From Furcasterigmium furcatum (lineage: Eukaryota > Ascomycota > Sordariomycetes > Glomerellales > Plectosphaerellaceae): DNA of 64,000 bases. Under the pieces are notes generated by a model. That model was not told the origin of the DNA. It made no database searches and worked only from the letters and a program-made list of their open reading frames with translations. The position numbers and the translations under genes are program-made. This document shows positions 32,280 to 44,700 of this stretch, piece by piece (position 1 is the first letter of the stretch; each line of letters begins with the position of its first letter). The stretch covers positions 868,001-932,000 of the forward strand of contig BCIA01000007.1 in the NCBI GenBank assembly GCA_001599815.1, given 5' to 3'.

Positions 32280-34075
32280 TCAAACGGGGAAGCTCTGCGA
32301 GGCGACCCTAGAATCCTCCATCTTGCCAGAGTCCTCGGCATCCGACGCATGTCCACCACCATACGCATGAGAGTGAAGGCCGTCAATCACGATCGTGCGC
32401 TCCCAGGCGTCATCAAAGACCGGGGCCTTCTCAAACCCGACAGATCTCTCCGCCTCGTGCCCGGGGAGGGGCCAGATGAGGCCGGACACGAGGTAGGCCG
32501 CCCCGCCGACCACGAAGCTCAGCTCCCATCCCAGGGCGTACATTTTCGAAGCCGCAGGGGCGAGCGCGACCGTGCCGAAGCTCTCGATGAAGCCCGGCAG
32601 CGGCAGTATGAAGCCGATGACGAACGCGGCGGCCGCTCGCCAGTTGACGCCGTGGGTGTAGTAGTACCGGCCGGACGAGGCGGTGTTGAACAGCTCCGAG
32701 AGCGACATGTTGCCCCTGCGCAGGACGAAGTAGTCGACGATCATGATGCCGAGGATGGGCCCTTTGAAGATGGAGTATCCCGCGAGGAAGTTCAGGAACC
32801 CGTTGGCCGAGGTGACGATGCGCCACGGGACGATGGAGAAGGCGAGCACGAGGCACAGGAGCTGGCCGCGGACGATGTTGAGGTATTTCGGCATGAGGCA
32901 CGTCACGTCGGCGGCGAACGGGATGAAGTTGCAGGCGATCGACGTGCCCAGGGTGGCAAAGGCGAAGCTGGCGGCGGCGAAGAAGACGCCTGCCCTGGCT
33001 GCCGAGGAGTAGCTGCGGTCGAGGATGCCGTTGAGGAGGTCGTACGGGTTCCAGAAGGCCTCTCCGTACATGCCGAGCACGGCAGACTGAAGGGGTGAGG
33101 TTATCAGTATGGTCCCCGATTCATGAGATCTCGGGGGAATATACGTACAGTGGTTATGATTCCGAAAGCGGCGCACATGGTCTGGCCGAGTGGCAGGGCG
33201 ATCAGCTGGCCCCAGGTCTGGGCTCGACGGGTCTTGGAATAGCGGGCAATATCCGGGATGGTCACGAGCAGGGCCGAGTTTGCGCCCATGACGGCATTGA
33301 ACTGCGCAACAAGGGCCCATGCGAAGGCGGCCGTCGATGACTTGGCCGCTCCGGCCTGGGTGTCCAGCGACGAGAGGCCAACGCCGCCGTTATTCTTGGT
33401 GGCCCAGATGACGATGCCGAGACCTGCAAAAGGGAGGATGACCGACTTGACCGTGAACAGATGGTGGATGCGCGAGGTGTGGACAAAGAGAAAGGGGATG
33501 GTGAAGAGAAAGGCAAGGAAGAAGCCGACCATGGTCTGGGTGGTGATCTGTTGGCTTGCCGGGATGCCGTTGGGGATCCTCGTCCAGCCCGGGAAAATGC
33601 AGCGGAGGCAGATGCTGATGAACTGTCCTTCGAAGTACAGCTGGACACCGCCCCAGATGATCCCGAGGATCGAGCGAAGAACAACGACAAAGTAATGTCC
33701 GTAGATGCCGAAGCTGGCGCGGCAGATGACCGGGAAGCCGATGTGGTAGCGCGCCGCCGCGAAGCCGTTGAGCACCATGACCGCGGCCGACAGCAGGTTT
33801 GCGAAGAGCACGATGAGAAGAGCATCGCGGACTGATGCTCCGACTGTGATGAGCGAAGCGCCAATGCTCCACGTGCTGACGTTCCAAGACTCACTCCACC
33901 AGTAGGCGAAGAAGCTCCAGGTGTTCCATGTCTGGCGGCTCGGAGGGGACGGGAGAAGGTCTTCGTTGGCCAGGAAGGACGACGAGCTCTTCAAGCGGAT
34001 GGCCTCGTGGAAGGCCTTTGGTGAGCTGAACGCATGCTTGAACCTGCTCAGCCGACTCTCAGATGGGTGTCCCAT
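32280..34075 (-). CDS. NCS1-family nucleobase/allantoin-type permease
   Basis: Exons 33149-34075 and 32280-33086 flank a 62-nt intron (GTACGT to TTCAG) and join in frame to 577 residues. NCS1 carriers (Fur4, Dal4, FurD-type in fungi) import uracil, allantoin, uridine, thiamine or related compounds with protons. Signature features are SFFAYWWSESWNVSTWSIGAS at helix 1, RASFGIYGHYFVVVLRS in the helix 3-4 region, GGVQLYFEGQF, then NGFLNFLAGYSIFKGPILGI followed by DYFVLRRG, and a hydrophilic cytoplasmic tail. The ATG at 34075 is used because it starts a typical charged cytosolic N-terminus; the frame stays open upstream but that part lies in the promoter. It diverges from the adjacent C2H2 regulator gene, suggesting joint control. 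Confidence 0.93.
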
Positions 34076-34587
34076 AGCTTGACAGGTCAAAGTCTCGACT
34101 GGTAGTGGTAGTGACAAGAGAAGAGGAGGGGGATAAGATGGATGGCGAAGAGGCCCTGGTGACGTCTTTCTCCAACCGCATGGCAGGGCGAGCCTCAATA
34201 AGTAGTATCTCGAGCCGTCAGAGGGTGACCTGCGAGCTCTGGCCCAACACGATGCAGGACGTCCCTCTCTGCTGACAGCTGCAGGTCCCCCGCAAGTTCC
34301 GCAACCCCGGGTTTATCGCTTCATCATCACGAGTGCGCGGATGAGCTAGTCGCTAGTCTATCTCGAGACCCGTATTTGATAGACCGGCGTTGCGTGGTTG
34401 CGTGGGTTAGCCCACGTAAAGGGCTACGGGGTTCACGAGTCATGCCGTCTGCCCACCCAAGAGTACAAAGACGTGAGATAAGCCCTCATACACCGGAGGG
34501 CTCGCCGCCGCGCAACAACAACCCCCAACCTCGGCGCATACGCGGGCCAGTGCAGTGTTCCCGAATCCGACTCACCAGTTTCCTGCC
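34076..34587. promoter_or_regulatory. Shared divergent promoter of permease and C2H2 regulator
   Basis: About 510 bases separate the two divergent start codons. The arrangement suggests that the regulator and permease are expressed together or that the regulator acts on this region. No specific binding site can be named from sequence alone. Confidence 0.5.
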
Positions 34588-37011
34588 ATGTATGCGTGTC
34601 CGGAGCAAGGCTGCTCGCGCAAATTCAAGCGGCCGGAGCACCTGAGCCGGCATCGTCTCAATCGTGGGTTCCTCCATTCAGTTGGACCAGTCCTTTCCTT
34701 TGCCCAGCCCTGACGAAAGGTGTAGACCAACCACACAAGATTCACGAGTGCAATGTTTGTCAGAAAGACTTTGTCCGTCTAGACCTGCTGCAAAGGCACA
34801 TGCGCCGCCATGATCGTGGCATGGCGTATCGCAGTTCCGGAGGTTACTCTGCCCAAAAGAGGCCAGACAATGCCCGTGGTCAACGTGAGGCTTCCTCGGC
34901 AGATCCAACCCCATCAACTACCACACCCCCCGTCACTGCGGCCGGCATAGCTGAAGAAGCTGCTGAGGCGGATGGCTTGGCGCATGGAGTTGACGATACC
35001 CCGGAGCTGACTGTCGGGGCCCAAACCCGCTCGTCCGAGGAGTCGGGCCTTGCCCACGTCGGCCGTCTCCCCGTGTCGAGACCCCCTGATCGGCCGGACG
35101 GGGCCGGGGAGTACCTGACATTCTTCGATGCGTCAAACGATGCTTCGGGGCTGGTTCAGGATCTGGATTGGCTGTTAGGGGTGTCCCCATGGGAGGCCCC
35201 AGCATTCGACCTGCCCGGCCTCAACCTCTTTGACCCAACCAACGGACTGCCAACATGGTCCCCTGGCTCAGAAATATCCAGGGGCTCCGGTTGCGCAGGC
35301 GTGCTTCCCCATATCGAGTCGCCAGAGCCAGTTCCGCGTGACAAAATCATGGCTACGCTTGCGAGCCTCCCTCCTGGGATTCTGGCTTCATCGTTCTTTG
35401 ACCCTGTGAACCTGGAGCAGTTCATGGAGAGCTACTGGCATAATTACAACCCGCATTTCTCTTTTCTTCACAAGGCAACTTTCTCCGTACAGGACGCCCC
35501 GCCATTACTACTCGTGGCACTCTTGTCGCTGGGTGCGACCTTGTCCCCTGACGCGAGCCACTACAGGGTCGCGGAGAAGATTCATGAGACTCTAAGATGG
35601 TTGATCCTGACAGTAAGTTAAACCCAGAACAAACTGAAAATCCGAATCTGACGAAGCAAAGTCACCAGAGTTCCAGGCTCCGGCGCCACTCTGGGTGGTG
35701 CAGGCTCTGCTCATCGTGCAGGCGTACGAGAAGATGTTCTCAACGCGCAAGCTACACGAAATGTCGCATGTGTTCCACTATTCAGTCATCACGGTACACA
35801 ACACGTCGCCCTCCATCACCATGCAAAGAGGCTCTAGGCTAATCCATGGGTGTGCTTAGTTGATGCGGCGGGGGAGCTCGTACTCGCAGGACCGAGAGGA
35901 TGACGCCGAGGCCCTCTCCCTGACAAAGGGCTGGCACAGATGGGCCGAGCGGGAGCTGTCATACCGAGCAGCATACTTTGCCTTCATCATGGACGCCCAG
36001 CACTCGTCCATCTTCGGGCACACCGCGGCCCTGTCGCTCACGGACATACACCTGCCGCTGCCGTGCTCCGATGCGCTCTGGGAGGCGCCCACGGCGGCGG
36101 CATGGAACCGCGAGCGCTCACGGACGCCCCCGAGCCCGCTCTTCCTCCCGGCGCTGCGGGCACTGCTCTCCCGCCAGGCAGTCCCGCCCACGTACAGCCC
36201 CTTCGCCCGCTTCGCGCTCCTGCACGGCCTGCTATGCCTCACACGCCACATGATAACCAGAGACCAGACCGCGTCCTGCATCGGTGCGTCCGATCAGCAA
36301 GCCGAAGCCGACCAGGAGTCCTCAGGAACCCCGGAGCAGGACAACTGGCGGGACCGGCTGGATCGCGCCATCGACACGTGGTCCTTCAGCCTCCTTAGCC
36401 AGACGCCATCGCTCTGTCTCGAGGCGGCGCGGCCTCTCCAGCGCATCGCGCACGTCGTCGTCCACGTCTCGCTCGTCGACTTCCACGTGCTCGCGGGGGC
36501 GCCGAGCCTCGCGACCGGCGAGCGCTCCCGCTGCGACAGCATCCAGTTCAAGCGGGCCTACAAGAGAGTGTCGGCGTGGGCGCGCCAGAGGGGCGCCAAG
36601 AGGGCACTGAGCCACTGCCTGCTACTCATCCAGGAGACCATGTTCACGAGGACGCTGTACGCGGCCTCGGAAGACAACATCGTCATCAGGCCCTGGGTGC
36701 TGTATAACGTCACGCTAGTTCTCTGGGCGTACGGGGCCATCACCGGAGGGTCCGAGGACCGGCAGGACGGTCAGGCCCGGTCGAGGAGCGGTCACGCATG
36801 GTCGGCCGAGGAGTACTTGGTTCATATGCTGAACGGGTTCATAGGGGATGGGGACGTTGCTCAGCTGCAGGGCGCGCATCGAACCGGCGGGCTGATCTCG
36901 GCTGTGAAGTCGGCCCTGGAAGGCTGTAGATGGGAGCTGCTCGAGGAGGCCAAAGACACGCTGAGCCGGCTGCCAGAGCAGACCTTCGTTTTGCTGTCGA
37001 TGGCTGAATAG
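34588..37011 (+). CDS. C2H2 transcription factor with fungal-specific TF domain
   Basis: Exons 34588-34663, 34726-35612, 35662-35793 and 35860-37011 join in frame to 748 residues. The first intron splits the two fingers: YACPEQGCSRKFKRPEHLSRHRLNH and HECNVCQKDFVRLDLLQRHMRRHD. That is the pair found in many Pezizomycotina regulators that combine C2H2 DNA binding with the fungal-specific transcription factor domain. That domain (PF04082 type) begins near the FMESYWHNYNPHFSFLHKATF block and continues through the AYEKMFSTRKLHEMSHVFHY and WHRWAERELSYRAAYFAFIMD regions. The protein is nuclear and likely controls neighbouring metabolic genes, by inference from position. It ends 35 bases before the stop of the convergent SMP-30 gene. 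Confidence 0.9.
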
Positions 37012-37046
37012 GTACTGGTTTCTTTACAGTAAGAATATGTTCTCCA

Positions 37047-38131
37047 TCAGCCCGCAAACTCGAACTTGGCAACGCCCCTGGTCCCGGCAGCGTGGTACCG
37101 GAACATGTGACCGCCCTCATCCTCGGCCTTTGCCGTCGGTTTCCTGTCCTTGCCGGTGGCGATGTACAGGATGTCCATGTTCCTCCCACCCCAGGTCGTG
37201 CATGCCGGGTTCCTGGCCGGGTAGACAATGTCCTTAAGGTGCCTCCCCTCGTCTGAGAATACCATGACCCGGTTTGAGTCGAAGACGGCGATCCAGAGAT
37301 TTCCCTCGGTGCTGCGTTGGGCTGTCAGCTTCAGGCGGATCTGGAAGAGGAAATAACAGAGAACTCACTCGACCACCATACCATCAGGCTCGCCGAAGCT
37401 GTCCCGCCGATCGATGAACAGCTTCTTGTTCGTGATGGCGCCGGTATCGGCATCGAAGTCGTAACTGTAGACCTTCATCGCCACGGAGTCATTGACGTAC
37501 ACTGGAGCGCAACGTCAGCATCTTGCTCTGCTCTCGGAGCCGGCCAGTTCCCAGACTCACTCGTCTTGTTGTCGGGACTCCATGCCAGACCGTTGCCGCA
37601 GACAAACCCGTTGTCCATCTCATGCAGAGTTCCATCGGGGTCATACCGCCACAGCCGGCCAATAGGCCGTCCGTAGCTCTCGGGCAGCTTGTTGGGCCCG
37701 TACGCCATCGCTTTGAGGTCGATCTCCGCGAGCCAGAACCTGCCCCTGACGTCGACCCCGCCGTCGTTGAAGCGCAGCTTGTCGCGGTCCTCGGTCTTGA
37801 TGATCTCCTTGACGACATCGAGACGGCCCGTCTCCTCGTCCAGAAAGGCCACGCCCTGGTAGTACGCGCAGATGTAGTTGCCAGGCTTGTTCTTGCGGAA
37901 GAACTGGACGGTGACGCTGTCCGCGAGCTGCAAGACCCGCGCCTTCGGCTCTATGGCGTCGCCCGTGTCGGCGTCGACTTTGAGGATGTGCAGCTCCGCT
38001 GGGTTGGCTAAGCAGTCGACCCAGTGGAGGGTAGAGTCGCTGGCCCGGTAGATGGGCGCCTCGCCGAGGACCATGGGTGGGTCACATCGGTACCAGGCAT
38101 TGCCGCCATTGATGGAGTCCAGGCCAGCCAT
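37047..38131 (-). CDS. SMP-30/gluconolactonase/LRE-family lactonohydrolase
   Basis: Exons 37561-38131, 37369-37501 and 37047-37311 join in frame to 322 residues, with introns of 59 and 57 nt. The family folds as a six-bladed beta-propeller that binds a divalent metal and hydrolyses lactones or related substrates. Conserved metal-site elements are visible: Glu24 in VLGEAPIY, Asn122-Asp123 in RFNDGGVD, Asn180 in GNGLAWSPD, and the RRDSFGEPDGMVVD segment whose Asp before GM is the probable catalytic base. CTTWGGRNMDILYIAT near the C-terminus is also typical. There is no signal peptide, so it is probably cytosolic. It lies in a run of metabolic genes with a permease and regulator. Substrate is unknown. 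Confidence 0.93.
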
Positions 38132-38727
38132 GGGGGGAGATGAATAGGGGGTCGTTCGGTTGAGTGGGTGGCTATAGATGATTAAGGCTAGTGGCAGCAG
38201 TTTGGAGGTAGGATGGGGTCTGGGCTGATTTCAGATAGAGACGCAGCCGAGGTCTCTAAGACCAACATATACTGTGATATATTTTTGGCCGGGAGACACG
38301 CTGGTATTAGCCCGCAGAAGGGATACTCTAATTACCTAACTTACGTGGGCTGCTCCCCGGATATAAGTACGGGGCCACAGACTGACTTGCGCGGGCTGCG
38401 CGGGCTGCGTGGGCTGGGTGGGACAGTTGTCAGGATTGTCGCTTGGGGGGGTCTAGTCGGGATAGGATGCTGGAAAGACAGAAATCCGATTACTACTATC
38501 TCATTTTCTGGGATCTGCGGCGCGCAACGTGGGGGTTCTGCCATCGGGGTGACTGGCGAAATGCATGGATGGCTGATTGCGCATCGGACTCAAGTCACTG
38601 TCCAGGACAACTCACGAGCCTTGACATGCGACCCACGCAGATAATTGCATGGCACGAACATACATCACCGAACTTCAAACGAGAAGCCGAAAGGCGTGTG
38701 GGAAAAAGTCAAATCAGTTCATTCTGT
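38132..38727. other. Intergenic region with short GC-rich direct repeats
   Basis: The interval is the promoter of the SMP-30 gene and the 3' region of the hydrolase gene. At about 38391-38421 the unit GCGGGCTGC / GCGTGGGCTG is repeated three to four times. No gene is seen. Confidence 0.6.
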
Positions 38728-39823
38728 CTACTGCAGCGCCGCCTGAATGCGGTCACAGACTAAGCTGACGGTGTCCTTGCCCTTCTCGAGCACGGCGTCC
38801 ATGACAATGAACGGGTGCGGCACCCCCTCGACAACCTTGAGCTCGGCATCAACCCCGGCCCTGACCAACTTGCGAGCATACTCTTCTCCCTCCCATCGCA
38901 GCACGTCAAGCCCCGCCACGACAACCAGAGCAGGAGGCAGCTTCGCAAAGACGTCGGCGGATGCCAGGAGGGGGGATGCCTCCGGGCGCTCCCAATCTCT
39001 CTCGTTCGGGAGGTAGTGCCTCCTGTACCAGAGCATCTTGTCCGCGGGCAGGGCAGCCGTGTGTTCGTAGCTGCGGTACGTCGGGCTCGAGTCGGTCGTG
39101 GCAGTGTTGTCGGTGACGGGGACGACCAGGACCTGGAACCGGAGCCCGGGCAGTCCCTCGAAGGCCTTGTGACCGAGGGCCTTCTGGGTCATGATGGCGG
39201 CAAGATTTCCACCGGCGCTGGAACCGCCCACGGCCAGCTTCGCCAGGTTGAGCGGTGCGTTCAGGAGCGAAGCCGCCGATCCCGACGTGACCCAGACCAC
39301 GGCCTCCCAAGCGTCGTGGACCGCTGCAGGGAACGGGGCTTCGGGTGCCAGCCGATAGTCCGTGGTGATGACGATGCAGTTGGCCCGGGTGCAGATGTTG
39401 GAGCACAGGCTGTTCTCCGAGTCAATGTTCCCAAGCACCCAACCGCCGCCGTGATACCAGAGGAAGACCGGCCAGCCCCCTGCCGGCGCTGTGCCCGGAG
39501 GAATGAAGCATCTAACCGGCACGTGAGGGCCCGAAGACTCCTGGCGAGGAAGATGCACATCTGTGATGCTCCCGACCGGAACAGAGTCAGTTCCTCCCTG
39601 ATGCGAACAGTTAGATTGACGAGACCACGCATTGATTCCACACACTTACGGGGATCAGCTTCCCCCCGACACGAGAGGCAGCCACAGGTTGAAAGTGCAC
39701 CTGAGGGGCGTCGAGGAGGTACTTGTTGTAAAACGAGACATAGTCCGGGTCGAGGAGTTCCTTGACAGACTCGTGCAAGTGGTAAGGCGGCTGAGGGGAG
39801 GTGGTTTGTGCGGTGGCTGCCAT
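38728..39823 (-). CDS. Alpha/beta hydrolase of the HSL (hormone-sensitive lipase-like) type
   Basis: Exons 39650-39823 and 38728-39597 flank a 52-nt intron (GTAAGT to CATCAG) and join to 347 residues. The oxyanion motif HGGGW lies at residues 107-111, the nucleophile Ser185 is in GGSSAGG, the acid is Asp289 in VAGLDVL, and His319 is in VEGVPHPF, completing the HSL-family triad. YRLAPEAPFPAAVHDAW is also diagnostic. The enzyme hydrolyses short acyl or carboxylic esters; no signal peptide is visible, so it should be intracellular. The ATG at 39823 is preferred; upstream in-frame codons have no ATG support. It diverges from the RidA gene across 430 bases. Confidence 0.93.
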
Positions 39824-40253
39824 GATTGCTTGGGTGACTTGGATCAATAAGCTTGTCAACTACAAGTCACTTCCTCCAAGATTGCGAGTAATTCCTCTGT
39901 GGACTTAAATCGAGGACCATGCCTTGACAATACGAATACTATCAAGCCGTTTCGGCAGAGACGGGGCGGACTGGGGTGGTTGGGGGCTGCGTGGGCAGAT
40001 ATGATCCGACCCGGCGCTCTTCATCCCGCGCAAACTGCCCGCGCAGTACAATGGGCCCCTCCGTTCCTGTGTGGGCATTGATGGAGATTGAATATGGTAC
40101 TGAGCAACTCACAGCATCGCTGAGTCAAACTCATAGTTTCAGTTTTTTCCACTCCCTTTAATCCATCGTTTAGACACTCCTTCACTGCCATTCCACTTCC
40201 GTCCATCAACAAACGCATCCCTTCAACACACACACCCCTCACCAAGTCTCACC
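39824..40253. promoter_or_regulatory. Shared divergent promoter of hydrolase and RidA genes
   Basis: About 430 bases separate two divergent start codons. The RidA side ends in a CA-rich leader (CACACACACCCCTCACC) just before the ATG, common for well-expressed fungal genes. Confidence 0.5.
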
Positions 40254-40772
40254 ATGTCATCCACCAAGAAGACTTCCGTCCTCACCACAAAGGCTCCCAA
40301 GCCTTTGCCAGGAATTTACAGCCAGGCCATCGTAGCGGGTGGCTTCGTCTACTGCTCCGGCGCCGTGCCCATGGATGCGGACACCGGAAAGCTCATCGAG
40401 GGCGACATCCAGGCTCACACTGTAAGTCCCAAGGCTCCTGTTTCTGGCGGTAGCTAACAGTCGCACAAGCACCAATGCATCAAGAACCTCAGTGCAATCC
40501 TCGAGGCTGCCGGCACCAGCCTCGACAACGTCGTCAAAGTCAATGTCTTCCTGGCGAGCATGGACGACTTTGCCAAGATGAACGAAGTCTACTCTACGTA
40601 CTGGGGAGACGTCAAGCCCTGCCGAACGTAAGCTACCTAGCTCCCGTCAGGCCGTTATTGTTATTTCTGACCGGGTCAACGTGATTAACTCGCTTGTTAC
40701 AGGTGCGTGGCCGTCAAAACACTGCCTCTCAACACAGATGTTGAGATTGAGTGCACGGCGATCTTGCCGTAG
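40254..40772 (+). CDS. RidA/YjgF/UK114-family imine deaminase
   Basis: Exons 40254-40421, 40470-40627 and 40703-40772 join in frame to 131 residues, the usual family length. RidA proteins hydrolyse reactive enamine/imine intermediates such as 2-aminoacrylate released by PLP enzymes; some relatives act in pyrimidine catabolism. Family features are PGIYSQAIVAGGFVYCSGAVPMD at the N-terminus, QCIKNLSAILEAAGTSLDNV in the middle helix, and near the C-terminus the active-site region CRTCVAVKTLPLNTDVEIE. The usual catalytic Arg is present in CRTCVAV. No N-terminal targeting sequence is obvious, so it is probably cytosolic. Confidence 0.95.
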
Positions 40773-40886
40773 GCCAGCCATTGTTCTCCAGGTGCAAACG
40801 GTTGTCGCTTCCACCATGATAAGGCTCGGGTAGCGTAACTAGATACACATAATGGCATTCTTATGATTTCCGGCATCGTTGTCTAG

Positions 40887-41156
40887 GTGACCTACTTCCG
40901 TCCCCTTGCACAGGTGGTAGGCGCGTACTCCCTCCTTGACTGCGACATCAGGTGCGAGGACAAGATGCGCTGCGCAGCCTCCGGCAGAGACCTCAATGTC
41001 TTCTACGCCTGCGGCCGCGGCGGCCAGGGAATCATCAGGTACACCGCGGCAGTCCCCGACGGGTGCGAGCGCGTCCGGTTCTCGGTGCGGGAGTTGCAGT
41101 GCCCGTCTGCATCCGCTTCGGACACGGCTCCTGCGCCGACGGTGACTCTGGCGTAG
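40887..41156 (+). pseudogene. Possible exon or remnant of a small Cys-rich protein
   Basis: After an intron-like 3' end (CCCTTGCACAG at about 40914) a frame encodes VVGAYSLLDCDIRCEDKMRC, then RDLNVFYACGRGGQGIIRYT and a tail with DGCERVRFSVRELQC before a stop at 41156. The even cysteine spacing suggests a small secreted protein. No start codon with signal peptide could be joined upstream, and the region overlaps the expected 3' untranslated part of the RidA gene. It may be a decayed gene or chance. Confidence 0.25.
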
Positions 41157-41733
41157 GCGTCAAGAGCCGAGCCGAACAGGACAGGCTGTCAGCGCAGGCC
41201 AAGTTATGGGGCCGGTTTCCTGAACGTTCCAAACCTTGCGGGATCGCCACCGAATACGTTGGCTGTCTTCCTTCTTTTCCATGTAAGCGTAAGCTAGGTA
41301 GCTTCACCAAGCGCGATATTCTCTGACACCGTAGTTGCAATTGACAAGGCTATGATAAACCCCTGGCAGACTCGTGGCCGCAGTGGTAGAGGCAACGTCG
41401 ATAAGCGTGATGAGGCGAGAATAAGTAGCTCGAGATGGTGGTTGATGTGGCTAGGGAGTTGTATAAGATTCCTAAGAACTGGAGAAATATTGAACTCATA
41501 TAGGTATTAGGATAGTACTTTATTACCTAATCTTGCAGTTATCCTTATTTATTAATAGCATCTATGATAATATGCGAGCTGCTCGCCTGGCTGCAGCTGG
41601 CAACTCAGCCTGACGCCAGGCTCGAGTCCGTCCCCGCACACACCATCAAGACAACTTCGATGAGCCTCATTTTCAGACAGCGATAAGTTGATCACTCCCC
41701 GATACCGATGGCGGTGCCAGGGCGACGAGTGTG
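41157..41733. other. Intergenic region, partly AT-rich
   Basis: About 580 bases upstream of the zinc-finger/PB1 gene. The part from 41460 to 41580 is clearly AT-richer than the surroundings. I see no gene or tRNA. Confidence 0.55.
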
Positions 41734-44700
41734 ATGGAAACCTTGCCGGATTCGCGCCAGCAGCCGCCGGCGACCGCTGCTCTAGCCGCCAGATCCTGTT
41801 TCCATGCGTTTGAGGGACAACTTCAACATGCATCCGGCGAGAACCCGCGCCTCCTGTCGTTGGTCATGGACCAACAGGCCAGGTTCTCTGTCTGGGCAGC
41901 CAACATTCGAGCCTTCGGGTCCGGTCGTGCATCGCTGGATCACCGCCTGCGCGAGGCCCCCGACGTTCGAGATGCGATTGTTGGGCTGATGGAGACTCTG
42001 AAATACCACATCGAAAGCTGTAAGTGATGTCTCTTGGTGACATTCCACGGAAGGAGAATGAACTCATAGTACTAATAGCCAAGAATAGTAGGCTCACAAT
42101 CCGCACCGCCATCAGACACAGCCGAGGCTGCTGCTCCCCCAGCTCCTGCTGGGAGCCTTGACCAGCGCGCAGTCGAGAGCCTGGGGCAAGTCGCGGCGCA
42201 GATCACACTTCTTCACAAGTTCAGCAATGTCATCCGCAAGGCAAGCCGTGAGACCAAGAACCCAAATGCGGCCAGACACTTTCGGATGCTGGACGAAGAC
42301 GACAACGACATAGAGACGTCTCTCCATGCCGCCTTCGATCACTATGTTCACGACCGGTTTCCCAACCTGGATGAATCCATGCGAGGACGTCTCGCCGACG
42401 CCATGATCCTTCAGCGCAAGCGCGTGCTCTACAGGAGATCGCGATATGGCACGAAGAGCATCAGGATCCCAACAGTCCCATCTCAGCCGACAAGCCGCGG
42501 GCTCGAGCTGGAGATGGCCACCAGCGCCATCGCGCCGGAGCAGCCGAGCCCACAGCCTATCCCAGACACTGCACCGGCGCCATCGTCGCGCAGCGCCGTT
42601 GTATCGATGGCTCAAACTGCGACGACGCTGGTTGTGGATACGTACCGCAAAGTATCGACGCCGTCTACGGTCTCCGCATCCAGGACTGTTGCGACAGAGA
42701 AACACGAGAAGCTCACATATCCGCCAGCGCCACGAGGAATACTGAGGGTCAAATACGACCAGATCAGGAGGCAGCGACAGGAAAGCGAGACCGACCTCGG
42801 CGATTCACAGACGCCCGATACAGCTGCTCGCCGGGATAGGGACTGGGCTGCATCCGCGGCGGCAGTTGGGGAGATCACTTGTCCCTTTTGCTTTCATGCG
42901 CTTCCCGTGGAAGACGTGACCGATCAGAAACGCTGGGAGTAAGTGAGCCGCTGGGTCCTTGGATCCCCCACCCCGACTGACACGGATCCAGGCGACACGT
43001 GCTCGTTGATCTCGACCCCTACGTATGCCTGTTCAACGATTGCGACACTTGTGGAGAGCTGTACAGCCATAGCGATGCATGGCTCCGGCATATGTCTCAG
43101 CACGCCGTGCGATGGCGCTGCAAGGCAAAGTCCCATGCCCCCTACGTGACCGCATCACGGGACGAATACCTGTCGCACATGAAGGCCGAGCATCCCGGAA
43201 AGTTCACCGACCCCCAGCTCGAGATGCTGGCCGAGACGAATGGCAGAAGCAGCGGCCGCCTGTTCGACACCTGCCCCCTGTGCGGCGAGGGCAGCGTCGA
43301 GGGCAAGATGGAGGACCATGTCATCGGTCACCTGAGGCTTCTGGGCCTGAAAGCACTGCCGACATATCAGGATGACGGGCCAGACGACGCCTCCAGCAGC
43401 GATGGGGCCAGCCAGAACCGTTCCAACTCGAGGACCAGGAGCACGCTTCTGGATGCTTGGGAGACACCGTCTCAAGATCCCGACTGCGGTGGTGACGACG
43501 ATGCGTCTCAAATTGTCGAATCAGGATCATCTCAAGGCGATGATCCATCGAGACCTGGCTCAGTTGAGATCATCGGTATCGAGATGGTCATCCCCAAGCC
43601 TCATTACTGCGCCAAGGGCGAGAAGTGCGCTACATACAAGAAGCGACAGCGTCTCATCAGCGAGTTTATGAGGCAGTACCCCGACGCTGATATGGGGTCC
43701 GACAACTTCACCATCTCCTTAGAACCCGACTCCGTCCCGGATTTCGGCGATCAATCAAGAGCCTCGGAATGGGGCGTGATACTGACCTCGAACAAGGCAT
43801 TCACGACTCTGGAAGACGACCCAGTCATTCAGCATATCCGCTCACATGGCCAACCAGCCGGCCAGAAAGATGACGACCAGGACCGGCCGGTGGCGATGGG
43901 AGGCAAGCGAACACCCCCGAAGTCCGATAAGTTTAACCGCGACGTAGTTTCCTACAATGGCCTTAAGTGTCCCTACTTGGATGATGACGCAGACGAAGCG
44001 ACGAGGAAGCTCTGCCATGCGGAAGACGGGTGGGAGATGGGACGGCTGAGGTACGCCAGCATCATACAACGGCAGAGAGCCGTCCTTACTGACATAAATC
44101 GTTTTAGGGAGCATATACGACGAGTCCACGGTTACTTCTCCGGCTGCTCTTGGTGTGGCGACTCGTGGCACTCAAATGACATCCAGAAAACCAAGGACAA
44201 GCATCGAGAACACTCGGCCAAGTGCGACGCGAGTCGTCAGAAACAACAGGACGATAAGAGAAAGAGCAAACAAATGCGTATGGATAAGGAAGAATGGGAA
44301 AAGTATGAGCGGGAGTTTGGAAACAGCAAATTGGCAAAACAGAAGGATCTCGAGAAGCTCTACGAGGCTCTCGGCCGCCCGATTCCTTCTTGCTATCGTG
44401 AGTCCCTGCTATCTTCAAGTTCTCTCTTCCTTCATGAACTAACACCAGAGTCAGATGTCAGGCCTCTCGTTCCTACAGCGCCCACGGGCCTGCTCAGAGG
44501 CTTCCAGCCACCCGATCTAGAAGATCCTGTTGCGCTCCATTCGGGTGACAATGTGCAAGATCTCGAAGCCGGCAGTCCCAGGCCTGTTCTTCCCGCGACC
44601 CTGGAAGGCACAGACCCGACGCTGGGCGAGCTGTCAGACTTGCACCAGAAATCCCACGCCCTGCTGTTGGAGAGGGCCCTAGAAGACCTAAAGCACCGCG

